In this document: positions 35,982-48,900 of the stretch, in pieces
How the letters are laid out: every line of letters starts with the position of its first letter
Position numbering within the stretch: position 1 is the stretch's first letter
Program-made: the position numbers and the translations under genes
The notes under the pieces: model-generated
Told to the model about the DNA's origin: nothing
The model's database searches: none
Seen by the model: only the letters and a program-made list of their open reading frames with translations
From: Anas platyrhynchos
Lineage: Eukaryota > Chordata > Aves > Anseriformes > Anatidae
Assembly: GCF_047663525.1 (NCBI RefSeq)
Contig: NC_092588.1
Location: 137,446,501-137,510,500 of the forward strand
Length of the DNA: 64,000 bases
Direction: 5' to 3'

Positions 35982-38900
35982 GTTTAACAAGGGATTTGTA
36001 GTGTGCAATAGTTATTTTTAAGTAGACTTCAGGTTTAATTCAGGTTTCAGTTCACAGCTATAAATCTAGCGTTGTACCAAGCATAACAAAGGCAGAAAAC
36101 ACTACAAATTATTTTTGTAGTCCTTGGTAACGATACCATCTCTTATCATTCTTCCCACTGGCGCTTTAGTAATTGTGAATTGAAGAACACCACTGTTTCA
36201 TAAACAGAATCACAAATGGCAAACTTTTGCAATACCACCCTGAAGTCTTTAGTTTTAGAAATGGGATTTTAACTATGACATTACGTGAATTTGGACCTAC
36301 CCAAAAGTTTTCCATCCACACATTTTAAATAACACCAAGGCATGCTAATGCCCTATTTAGACTGTAAAGGTGGAAGCAGGAAGATATTTTTTTTTTGCAT
36401 TGTTCTTCAATATTGTACTTGCATAGGAACACATCTAGCATTGATGCTGTGAAAGCAAAGTAAGGAAAATAAATTGTTCATCTGCTGAATTGCTGCTTAA
36501 TCCTGCTCTTCTGTTGTTGCTCAAAAGAAGGATTATTGTCTAAATCTCTACATTTCTAGAGCTAGAAGATTAAGGACATAAAATGACATAACGGGGATCA
36601 CATCTTCTTTCTTTGCTTTTTTTTTTTTTTCTTCCCCGTGGCCTTAGCATCAATTTAAAAACCTGCCACACAGAGAAATTTCAGCACTGCTGTATGTTTT
36701 CACTCACTGCTTATCTGAACAGACCTTTGTTCCTTGACTTCTTTGCTTCTATGCATCATACTTCCAGTTACAGCAGTGGCACTTTCTGGTCACTTCCCTG
36801 TTGCTATATGCCATTGCTGCCAGAATGGCTTCCACGTTGCCAGTCTCGCCGTCCCTCCCCTGAGTTACTTCATTCAATCACCTTTTGCTTTGTGCAGTTA
36901 CCTGTAAAGCAGCTAGCTACTTGTCGTTTAACACACACAAAAAAAGCTAAGATTAATGACCTACTAAAGTAGCGTTGGTACGCTAAACATCCCCGGAAAG
37001 TCATCTGTAGTGTCTTTGTAAGTCAGATGGAAGAGTCAGTTTTTATTGCCCCTTGTGACAAGTGCTTGCTGTTGCAATCTTCCACTTCCTTTTTTTCAAT
37101 GTAGATTTTGTCCTTCTGTCTTAATGCCTTTCCTCTTGAATCCTTGAGCAACTGCCTGTCCCATCTTAGCAGCCTTGCCTTTACAATTTCACCTTTCATG
37201 TATGTCATGGCTCTACTCTGTGGAATTCCTCACCTCTCTCTCTCAAGTTAACAATTTCCTCAAAAAATTGAACAAAGGTTATGCAGCTGTGCCATATCAG
37301 AACTGACAGCTGGAAATGTAGGGAAGGTTGTATTACTCCTTTTTGTGTTCATCTTTGAAGCACACACATGGGTGCAAGTCTTCCACAAAAAAATTCGTAC
37401 ATTCCTACATTTTTTCAAGTCTTAGTAAAGGGATGGGTAGATAGCTTTCTGGAGAACAGAGGCATATATGTATTTTTTGTCATCTGCCTTTGGATGATAA
37501 CAACTACGTTAACCTTGTTTGTAATATAATCGGCTAAAAGTGTAGCTCAGAGTGATAATTTGCTGGGAAAAATAAGACCGATGTAGCAAAGAAGTTGAGT
37601 ATACTGCACAGTTTTCTCCATTAGTTCATAGTGTCTAGATTTAATGAAAGATTACCATAGTCTTAATTTTTCAGGAAGAAAGACCAGCAGTTTCCTGAGC
37701 TCAGGAGATACTGAGAAGTGGTTTCCTACAGAATTTTGTCTCATGGTTTATTCATTTTTCTACCCCCTAATTGCAAGATCACACCATTGGTTTTACCTGA
37801 ATAGGAAAAATTAAATGGATATTAGTCCACAGTCCTACAAATGCTGTAACGGATATCACTATGCCTGTTACAGATGTGCTTTCTCTCTAGTTGGACATCT
37901 TTTTTAATTATTATTATTTTCTAAAAAGCTGAAGTACTCTGGAAAATACATATTTTTTACTTTTATTAAAGATGTGATTGAATGTGCACAAGCATGCATG
38001 TGATGTAGTAATGTGTAAGGTGGTGATACAGCTGCAGAAATAAGAAATTAACTGGATGACAGTATTTAGGATATCAAAGCATGCTGGTATCAAAGCTGCA
38101 CAAGCTACATTTCTGTTGTGAAGATGAGGTCAGTAGAGAACCACATTGCCTATTCTCCTACATCCCGCCTGCTCATTTACTACGGATTTGCAGATTTCAT
38201 GCTGATGCCTTGACTTGTTAGGGCCATCGTGTTCCCAGCCAGGTGTCTCAGATACTTTCCTGGCTGTAAGCAGTCCAGTGGCTTTGATAGTGGATTCTGT
38301 ACCTGCCAGCTAGGTGGATCATTTGACTCACAGGCACCGTATCCCAATTTTATTCTTATCAATGGGCTGGTGAATAGACTACATTAAATCTAAATTCAAT
38401 GAATAGACAACCCACTTGGGTATGGGATCACTTTTTTGCCTGGCTTTCAGAATCTGCAAGCAACCATGTATACATGTATAAGATGTGTCTAGTATCTAAG
38501 TTTTACAATGCCTAGATACCTGAGAAGCCTCTGTGCTGCTGGACTACCCAACAGATGAGTTCCATGCTCCTGCAGTTCACAAGTACTCATTTCATAGTCT
38601 GAGTCCCATAAAAATATTTTCATTTGGGAAATATCAGAACAGCCCTGTGCTGCAAGCACTCAGTCACTCAGTGCTTCTCTACTAATGGCTTTCTGTTCTC
38701 CACAGGGTGGGGTTGTTGGATCTATTTCTATGTTTGTCCTAGTGTTTGGTCAATGCACATTTTGTTATTGCGTGTGTATTCCAGGGCAGTTTGTATTTGT
38801 CCACCTGTCACAAGGTGAGGCCATAACAACAAGTAAAGCAAATGTAAAATCTCATAATGCCCTGAAAGCCTATGTCTCAAAAGTGTGGTTAAAAAGTAAT

Positions 38901-39077
38901 GTAAAATATCTTTAGTATACTGCAAGACCGTATCGGTGTCCATTTTGGACTCCCCCATACAAGAAGGATATTGTCATACCAGGAAGAGTCTGACTGGGGT
39001 CCCCAAGATTGTGGCTGGAATGTGTAGGATGTACAATGATTGATGTGCAAGCAGAGGCTTAGAGAGCTGGTTTTGTC

Positions 39078-39440
39078 TTAGGAGAAGAGAGCTAAATGAA
39101 GATTTAACTAATACCTTCACCTACCTAATGGAAAGGTATGAAGAGGGCAGTGGCAGGCTCTACTTGGGTGTACTCTGCAAAAGGACAAACAGAAGACACG
39201 AGCTGCAGCAGGGGATTAGAGGGAAAGAAGTATCTTCACTGTGAGCATGAAACACTGGAACAAGGTTACCCAGGGAGGTTGTGGTGACCTAGAGATATCC
39301 AGAAGTCAACTAGACATGGCCCGAGCAACCTGACCTAACTTTCAAGTTAAATCAGACTTCAAAGATGGCCCTCTTTTGTCTGGGAGTTTGGACTATATGA
39401 TCTTTAGAGGTCTCTTTCAACCTAAATTATTCTTTGATTT
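39078..39440 (+). mobile_element. old CR1-family 3'-end copy
   Basis: The copy includes aaaggtatgaagagggcag, aggttacccagggaggttgt and a terminal block (gtttggactatatgatcttt, then caacctaaattattct). It is a diverged CR1-type 3' region in plus orientation, in the gene-free interval. Confidence 0.75.
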
Positions 39441-41462
39441 ATCAGACTGCCCTTTAAGTCTTTTATACAACTATTGATAGAATTTTATTTTCAGTATATT
39501 CTAAATGTAAAGAGAGTAAAAGAATATACATTCCAACAGGGAATATTTTCTTAAAACAAAATGCAGATGTTTTTTCTCCCATTGAGCAATTTCTTTGCCA
39601 ATAGTTAACAAAGAAGTATTCTTTTGACTGTGAATGCTCTCAAGAAGATTTTTTTCTACCATTAATTGATCATATCACGTAGCTAACTTAAAATTTATAG
39701 CTAATAAAAGTTTTTTGTTTTTTTTTTTTTTTTCATGAAACTTTACAATCCAGGAAAGTCTTGATTACGCAGAGGAATTCTTATGTATCCTTATCTATCT
39801 TCAGTGTAATAGAGTCTAAATTAGATCTTAGGTAAAAGACCAAAAGATGGGAGCAGATGAGAGATAAAGACAATTTAGAACTAACCCATTATTTTTTTTT
39901 AGAATTCCTACCTTCCAAAAAATGACATTTCCCTAAGCAGACATGCCTAGATTTCCCTTAAATTCAGTTTCAGCTGAATGTTTGCACAGGGAAATCACCT
40001 GCTCATGCAATAATTCTTTCATGTGTCATTTTTACTTTTTTCTGTATTACAGTGAAATCAGCTGAAGGTGTCTTGCAGACCGGTAAGACAGACTCTGCAC
40101 TTTTGTTATTATTGTTTCGTTTGCTTTGTTTTGTTTTGTTCTGGTTAAGTAGGAGTTATTAAATAATACTTAAGGGCAAATTGCTCCATTAGGTTAGCAC
40201 ATACGTATCTTTTATATCCAAACCTTGGGATTGTATATGTAATCACAGCATGCATCTTTCCAGCTAGTTTAAATGGAACAAAGCTTGCAAAAAATGCCAC
40301 AAATCCTCGTCCCTTTCCTTGTATCAACAGGACAATGGTGAAACTGTGTGGAATCAGCTGACTAATTTAGCTGAAAACTAAACTACAAGGCAAGTGTTAG
40401 TTTTCAGCCTGATAAACTGCTCTTACTACTAGGCCATGTGGTTGTTAGTGTTGACAGAAAGATTGGGGTAGAAAACTATGCTCTGGGAAGCTGTGAAGGG
40501 CAGGATTACCTCTGTCATTGTTACCAGGAACAAATAAAACTGAGGGAAAATATGCATCTCCTGTCTTTTCCCTAGGTTACTCCCTAAACCTCAGTTCCAC
40601 TGTTCCTTATCCTTGCTTATCCTACAGGTTTTGCATCATTTAGACTTGATTTGTGGCCACTGTTGCAGCAGGACCTGCTTTACTACTTCATAAGCATCCT
40701 AACTACGGTGATAGGCAGCTGGAGGTCCCTCTGGCCTGTGTGCCAGGCCTTGGTAACCTCTCCAGTTGTTTTTTTTCTGTAGATTATCTGCTGTTCATCA
40801 AAACAAAGTTGTAGCTGAGTCCCAGCTCTACAGAAGGAGGAAATACAGACTTCTTTGCCTTCATTCATACAGAGATGTAAAATGTTTTAATAAATAAGAA
40901 CTTTGCAGCAAAGGCAATTTCCATTTTGAATAGTGTTATAATAGTGTTGTCACCAACCTGTAGTTAATCCTGTCTCTAATAAATCTCACCCCATTACTGA
41001 CTTTTTGACAGGAATCTCATCTTTTTATTAGCCTATTTCTGCTTGTGTCAACGAGTTGAGCTGGTCACAGTTTGAGGCCTGCTTTGGTACATGCATGAGC
41101 AGGGAAGAATTTGTATGAGCAATTCACGGACATCAGTGAACTCTACAATCCCTGAATTCTTGCCTTTTTAAGAAGGGGGTGTCTATCCATCTTCCCTGGA
41201 AAATATAAAATATAGGCCAAAGATGATGTGAGGGATCACAGTCTGCTTTATGGCCTTCTTGTCACATCCATCCATCTGTGAATTCATGTCTACAGCATGA
41301 ACTGTTCATTTGGGTAAATTTTTGGGTAAATATTTTTTTAACCAATTTCTCCTTTTGTCCCGGATCTAGGGATATCAGAGTTGGAAGTTAAGTGGGACGA
41401 TGAGGCCTACTTGTGATGCTGGGAAAGCTGTAGGTGGTGCTATGGAGCACTAACAGCCCTAA

Positions 41463-41535
41463 AGGTAACAGATACAGATAAACAGATAAAGGTAACACCT
41501 GAATAAACAGATAAACAGATAAAGGTAACACACTT
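41463..41535. repeat. tandem cluster of ataaacagataaaggtaaca-type units
   Basis: The words aaaggtaaca and agataaacag recur several times within about 70 bp as an imperfect short tandem array. No other content is evident. Confidence 0.65.
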
Positions 41536-41902
41536 TTACAAAGAGAAAGGTATAGAAAAATAGCCAAAGTTCTTATGGGAAGCCCCTCAGCATATTTGCT
41601 CTCATGTGTCCTACTTGCGGGTGGCTAGTGCAACAGCAGTGCCCGAGGGAAGGAAGATGAGATACTTGTAAGCTGTCACTGTCTGACTGAGCTGAGCCCA
41701 GCAACCGAGAAAGGTGTGCTTAGTTAACTCTACTGGCAGCCAGCTGCAGGTGGCAATTGCTATGCTGCCCAGTCAATATTTACTTTTTATTTGTTGTGTG
41801 GTTGTTCATGCACTACATGCTAACTGACATTAGGAGAAAATTAATTTTCTTAAGTGATTACAGCTAGTATTCAAGTAATGCACACAGATTTCTATTAGTT
41901 TA

Positions 41903-41944
41903 TTGTTTTTTGTTTGTTTGTTTGTTTGTTTTGTTTTGTTTTTT
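41903..41944. repeat. (GTTT)n / T-rich microsatellite
   Basis: Repeated gttt units followed by gttttgtttt, in the gene-free interval. Confidence 0.85.
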
Positions 41945-44900
41945 AACTTTCTTCTTCCAAGTCATACTTCTTCCAATTCCCATTGAAATTGCTGTATTTC
42001 CACTTTATTTGTTGTGCCAGAGCTGCAGAACTACTGAAGCAAAAGGTTCAGAGTGAATTGAAGCTGCACTAATATTATGGCTCTTCCTGTCATCCTGTGT
42101 GGTCTTCAAATACATTTTGTTTGTTTTACTTCTGTCTATGCAAGGACTTGCTTTTGTCCTGGCTTTGCATTCATTTGGGAGTTGGCATCCAGTCCTGGTT
42201 GGTGCTTTCCTTGCCAAACGCATATTTGTTGTCCTGATTATAGATATTGCTAATTATGTATCTTTTCTCCCCCATCAACAAATTATCATGGGATATCAGT
42301 TTTTCATCTGTCATTTTTCCTTGATAAACCACATGCTGCATGTCTGTCCTTAGGCTACGATAAATACAAACTATTATAAATCAATTTAATCCTTTTTTTG
42401 GTGAACTAAATCCCAATCTCTTCACTATTTCATTTGGCCAGAATGGTCTCCCCGTGACATTTCCTAATGATTTGTGATGAGATTGCATATTTACTCCATG
42501 CACTGGTGGAATTGCTACCTTCTGGGGTGTTCAGTCTCTTCATTTTCTATAAGAGCTCAGCTTTTTATGTCTGGAAGGGCTATCTTAGCAGAGACTTTGT
42601 ATGGTACTACTCCTGGGCATCTGTTGCAAGCCTCTCCCTGTAACTTTAGTTGCTTTATATGTTTACTGTACATTAGCCTAATGCCTCACTTTTTTATGTA
42701 TTCAGATCAGGTCTGCCCTTTTCACACTTTGGTTATCTCTGTCAATCACTTAGTTCATTCACTTAGGCCTTGACATTTCTTTAATTGCCCTCAGTTGTCC
42801 AGGGTCCAGTTGAACTCCCTCAGAGCTCAACAGATGCCTGCCATAGTTGTTTATAGGTTTCTTCTGCTTCAGTTACTTTCTGTCCATCCTAAAATAGTGT
42901 CTTCAATGCTTTTAGGAGTTGCTGGATTCGTGGCAGTAGATTGTCTTTCTCATGCAATCTCCTGCTGCTGCTGCTGCTGTAAACTTCAACTTTAGGCTTG
43001 GAAGTCCTCTATTCCCCCATTGTCATTTTCTTGTGCATTTGTAGAAAATAATATGTTCTCTCTCATAAGCTCTCTACTAGCTATGTCTTGCATCTGATCC
43101 GGTGGTATAAGCAGAAGTTTGAGTGAGAGTATTTAGTATTCTGGCGGCATTCATCTGTCCCAGTCTCCCCAGGAGATCCTAGGTTGCTGATAGCATCTGA
43201 TCCCCAGGAGCACAATGTACTAGCCAATACGAAGCCCTCACATTGTGACCACGGCGTGTTGTTCATGTGCCACTTCTTTCAAGACTGAAGAAATTGTAAC
43301 TGGCCTATTGAACAAATGCAGTGCTTTATTCAAATCAGGCACTGGTCTTCTGTGTTTACATTTTCAGCCCCTACAAAACTGTCCAGCAGTGGTGTGAGTG
43401 CTGTTATTCTGAACAGGGTTCTTCTAAATGGTTGGGTTTTCTTCTTTCCTTTATAAAGGCTTTTTCTTCAGTTAGGCTTTGGGCCTCCGCTCTTAAAACT
43501 GCTCTAGCTTCTGTGCTGTCACTGGCATGCTGACATGTGCTGCTTACAGCACTGGGGTTGACGTGGAGCACCCTTCTGCAATTGCTTTACATCACACCTA
43601 ACACGTGGCGCTCTAGTCTCCTTTGGGGACTCGTGTATTTCAGTCCCTGCCTTTTTTCTGGTGCCTAGACTCCTCCCCTTAAACCTGAAAAAATACTTAA
43701 AGCAAGCACCTGTGCCACCCGGGTGCATATCCCTTCCTCACTTGCAAGACGGGCTTTGCCCTGTATCTGCTAAGACGTAACAGTTCTGGGTCTTGCTTCT
43801 TGTTACGCAGCACTGACAAGTGGATCGACCCTTGGGCTGTCGTTTTCTGGCGCTTGTGTCCTTCATAATTATTCAGGTATTTTGCATCTAAAGTAAGCTG
43901 GATGGTGATAAAATCTGCATGAGTGGCAAGTGTGAAAGGCTCTCAGTGACTGGTGATATATCTTTAAATAGCTTAAGGACTTTGACAAAATGTGCTTCTT
44001 TCTCATGCCTGAAATTTTTGTGTCATCTTTAGAATCAGTTTGAGATTTTTCTTAATTTTCCATCAAGTTAAAAGGTTTCCAAAATGTTTGAGTGTGTGTC
44101 TTTTTGTGGAAAAAGTGACTGTGTAACTGGGAGTAATGGTCCTGACACTAAATGAACCTACCCGAGGAATTACATCTTCCGCAGTGCTGGTTCCACCATT
44201 CCTCACTAATTTCAAAGCTCACAGGCTTTTGCCTATTGACTTTTGCTCCAAGTTTGTTCATCTTGCTTTTCTTGCAGTTCCTTTGATGTGATTCTTAACA
44301 GATGTTGGCACACTTCCCAGTTTAAACACACCTGAAATTTAAGAAAATTTCAGCCACAGCAACATCACAGTAGATTTTCTTCTCTGTTGGTTGCATTAAA
44401 AGGAGTATGAATTGCTACCTATTCTGATCCAGTTGCATTTCTCACACTTTTTGTGCAGGTAGAAAGGGCTGCATGTAGATATGTAGGTGTATTTATGATT
44501 AATCTGCCCTTGCATATACTGAGCTATGTTCACAGGGAAAAATAATATCTGCAAGGATTTTCAGCATCTTGGAAATGTGTTTTGTTATTTTTTTCTGCTT
44601 ATTTTTATCTAGTAAATACTAGTTCTCCAGTCTTTTTCACAGGAACATGTGATTTTATTTTAATGGTTGCAGGTTTTTTATTATTCTGTTTCTCTGTTGC
44701 TTCTAAGTAATTTATTTTTACTAGGTTTTTGTGTTGTTCATGGTGGTTTTTTGACAGAACACAGCCTGGTACACGGTAAGTAGTAGGATGTCACCTGAGT
44801 GCTCACGTCAGCGAATCTAATCAGCAATAAAGAAGAGAAAAGGAAAGGAAAATAAATCAGGAAAGAAAAAGAATGGTTTAGAATCCCTTTTCAGATAGTG

Positions 44901-45888
44901 AAGACAGTGTCTGGTGCTAACGACAATGCAGTTGGCATATTTGATGCTATTTTTCTTCTCAGTATGAAGGGAGAAGTAGTTATAAGCCTTGCTTCAGCTG
45001 TCACTTTTGTCTGTCAGGAAAAAAAAGCACTAAAGCTGCTGTGATAAAACTGAACGTGGTTCTGGTACCTACACCATCTCAAAAAGGTTACAACAAAATC
45101 AGATGCCAGAGAAGGGTAAGGATCATGGTCATGAGTATGGAAGCACTGCCATATGAAGAAAACCAAAGTAAACCAGGCCTTTTCATTCAAGAAAAAGAAC
45201 TGACAAAAGAACTGGAACATGACAGAAGATCTCAAAAATACTTAGAAGCAAATGCTGAGAGATGCACCATTCACTTTCTATACTAATCTGAGGGCACCTA
45301 ATTCAGTTGTAGGAGTCCTGTTCAATACAGAAAAGGAGCTCTTTACGCATGCAGAGGCTAGTAGATCATTGCAAGAGGATGTTGTGGATGTTAACCACAC
45401 CTAAGGGGAGAGTGGATAAATGCATGGAAGAGAAATTCATAGATGTTTCCCATATATGAAGAAACTGCATCCAGCTATTCCCTGGACATCCATTTTTACT
45501 GCTGTTGGAAATAGAATACTGAACCAGGTGGTCTTTATGTTTTCTACCTCTTCTATTTGGGTATGCTCTAAAAGCCCGTGTGTTTAAAGGGTCACCTTGA
45601 AAACCCAGATTGATATCTTTTGCTGCTTGTTCTTTGTCATCAGTGACTCAAATAGAAGAAAATATTACAAAAGATGTTGCCCAATGCTATTCCATCACCA
45701 TTTATAAAAGCAGAACCTGGTTTCCACAGTCGCATGAAGATTATCTCATAACTGTCTATTGCCATAGCACAAGCAGTTCTAATGACAGAAAATATTAGCC
45801 CATTGTTTTAAATCTTACTTCATTCATTTTAATTTTCCTGTACCTGAAGAGTCTTGTTCTAGAGTAATGTGATGTTTTCTTGTTTCGT

Positions 45889-45936
45889 TTGTTGTTGTTG
45901 TTGTCGTTTTTTTGTTTTTTTGTTTGTTTGTTTTTC
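45889..45936. repeat. (GTT)n/(GTTT)n tract directly before the OLAH start exon
   Basis: gttgttgttgttgtc is followed by T runs and gtttgtttg, ending at tttttctcttag (acceptor at 45942). It serves as the polypyrimidine tract for the exon that carries the OLAH start codon. Confidence 0.8.
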
Positions 45937-45944
45937 TCTTAGGA

Positions 45945-48900
45945 ATGGATAAGGTGATTGCCCGTCCATACAAAAGGCCAAATGCTCTCTGTAGGCTGAT
46001 TTGCTTTCCCTGGGCTGGAGGTAACTGTTCTTTCTTTATTCGATGGTGCGAAGCCTTCAGCAGCATAATTGAAGGTTGGTCAATTGTGTAGTTAAAGACT
46101 TTAAGAAAGCCAGGGTCTCTGAAATGCACAGTTGCAGAATATAATGCTCTTGACAGCTGTGCAGTCTTTCTCCAGTGGATATTATATTCAGAAAGGAAGT
46201 CTACTAGGATTCCACATTTCCATTGGGATGCTGGGTATACTAAGCTTCTGTACCACTTTGGATCAAATTATATTTAATTAAGTTAAAAAGCGACATCCTG
46301 AGAGATAAATTTCACAGGACTATAGTATGCTTGTCTGCCTTGGAAACTGCTGGTTTGATTCAAGAAAGGGTAATGCAGTAAAAATATGCTACTGCATATT
46401 TCAAAGGCATCAGCAGTGCCTTATATCCTTATATAAGAACAGTGAAGTCATAAGAATTGTTTTTTAATGTTGAGAGGCTGCACAGAATGAAATTCAGTTT
46501 ATCAAGCATTTTTGTGTGGATAGAAATACTTCTAACAAAGTTACTAAGAAGATAGCCTAGGAATGACTGCAGAGCCAGAGGAATAAAGTCAGGGAGCAGC
46601 ACGCTCCTTCAGATCCTTTAATTGTGCTGAAATAAAGTATAAAAGACATGAACATTTTTGTACTACTGTCTGTGGTATTATGTGGTGGCTTATTCTGTCT
46701 CTTGTAAAATACTTCACGTTTCACCTGTTATGTCCGTGCTAGTTTGGCAATGTGTTCAATGTCAAGGAAATTTCAGAAAATCACCATTTTTACTGATCTA
46801 TTGATTACTTATTTTCTCTAAACAGTGAGAGGAAAAACTCCTAATTTTGAAAGGGGTGTAAAAAGATAAGATATGCCCTTTTGTATAGCTATTAAATCCC
46901 ATCAGTTTATACAATTTTGCATTTTACTGTGTGCAGCACTGAAGAGCCTTCAAAGAGGAAAATGGGAACTGTATGATCCTAATACAGTTTGTTAACATTC
47001 TAATGTTGCCCTTGAAATGATATTTTTTACACAACCCTCAGAGTTGGTTTTATTGAAATCGTTATTTTTATTAATGCCTACAGCAATAAAATTGTTTCAA
47101 AACCTCAGCTGAGATCATGACCTTGTTATCATTTTAACTGGATTTCTGACTTAAGGCATTTATAAATTTGATCAGTGGGAGAGGCAACACTTGTCAGTTA
47201 AGGAAGGAAACCTGATCTGTCTTTAATCACAGGATTAAAATATAGCAGTAGCAATAGCAAATACACTGTATCAACTACAAAAAGGATTAATTTAAATAAT
47301 CTGTATACTCTGCAGAATAGAAAATTTAGTAAAAATGATGTTACTGTTTTTTCTTGAAATGACTGTAATTCTTTTCCCTCCCTTCCTCCATCTCTTCTGT
47401 AGTGTCCGTTATAAGGCTTGCTGGAAGAGAATGTCGTGATACGGAGCCTTTTCCAGAAGACATGGCAGAAGTAGTTAATGAAATTACAAATGCTTTGTTA
47501 AAAGATCTGCAAGAAAAACCATTTGCATTATTTGGTCACAGGTAAAGATGTATACGTTTTAGATACCCTGGTGAAGGAACTGTAGGAGTAGATAGTGACT
47601 TGTCTTTGCAGAAACCCTAGGCAGATACACTCTGCAAAGGTCTTTTGTCAAGCCATGCTAAACCATGCTGCTAATCTCAAAGACTCTGGTTATTTATATT
47701 TTGATTACTTCAGGCACAATGTCTTCTAAGAATGGCAGTGCTGTGATTTATTTTTACACTAATAAATTATAATTGTTTACTGGTAATATTTGTGTCAGTG
47801 CTCACTCTAAAGTGAGAACATAGGGTGAACAAATGCGTAGATTTTGAAGATCACTTAGTCCCAAGTATTCAAAATAACCATCCTTACTGGAATTCAGGAA
47901 ACTACTAGAATAAATGGGGGCGAAAAACGTCTAATTTGTAAAACTAGTCTGTGTTGGAAGGTACTTTGTGTGAGTTAGCTAAATCACTGTATGTCATTTA
48001 TACAGAACCATAAAATTCACTAGAGTTACAGTTTCAATAAATGTTCAAGGTAGCCAGTTAGCACTAAAATTCAAATTATGTTCACGCTTTCCAGTTTTTA
48101 CTTAATTTTTATTATGTTGTTTTAACTTCTCTTTTTGCTGCAGTTTTGGATCTTTCGTTAGTTATGCACTTGCAGTACACTTGAAAGAGAAGCACGGATT
48201 AGAGCCGGTCCATATGTTTTTCTCAGGGTCATATGGCCCACATGTAAGTTATAAATTCATTAACAACAACAACAAAACAAAACAAAAAAACAGTGTATTA
48301 GATGGCATGAGTAAAACACTTGTGAATTTCACATTGCAGAGTATTTACTGTGGCTATCCTTAGCCTAGGGAGAATGGTCTCCTTGAGCTAATGCTATTTT
48401 TTCTGAATGCTCTATTATTTACTCTGGTCTTTGGCTTAAAAAAGCAATGAAAACAAAACATAAAGTGACACTTCCTGCTCCATAACATGTGAAACAACTG
48501 TCTTAGTCTAGCATTTTATAAATCTCCTGCACCAGCCCTCGGTACATTTGACAAGGTATTTCTTTCCCTCCTCATTCTCTGTTGCCATTGTAATCTGTTC
48601 TCAGTTCCCTCTGCTTCTGAGTTTCTGGTGATTCTGTTAGTCTTTCTCAGTAAAACAAATGAGCTGGCTTTTTCCTAGCCATCTTGTCCTCAGTCATCAT
48701 TTGCTCTTTCCATTCTTCTGTTCATGGTGTTTATTACCAATGTTGTTCATTGAGCTAGCACTTCATGGAAGACATTATGATTCCTGAAAATTTCCCTAAT
48801 CTGTGGGTCTCTCCAGTCCTACATTAGTTGGCATTGTATCTACTGCAAGATTTTTCTTTCTATTATATGTTTTATTAATTTTCTTTCAATAGTGAGATTC

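Larger units (their letters stand above)
34759..45942. other. roughly 11-kb interval without a recognisable gene between CROT and OLAH
   Basis: After the CpG island (to about 35.4 kb) the DNA returns to AT-rich composition. Contents I can name are (AAAT)n at 35950-35981, a CR1 copy at 39078-39440, a small tandem cluster at 41463-41535 and (GTTT)n tracts at 41903-41944 and 45889-45936. Two short segments, 40053-40082 and 44758-44775, are flanked by good AG and GTAAG signals and might be 5' untranslated exons of OLAH; this is unproven. No conserved coding exon is seen on either strand. Confidence 0.6.

Noticed and set aside
42099-43728. Cluster of short open frames suggesting a gene or old retroelement in the gene-free interval
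   Set aside because: The frames overlap in different phases on both strands and show no motif I recognise. The slight GC rise near 43.5-43.8 kb is unexplained but not enough for a call.
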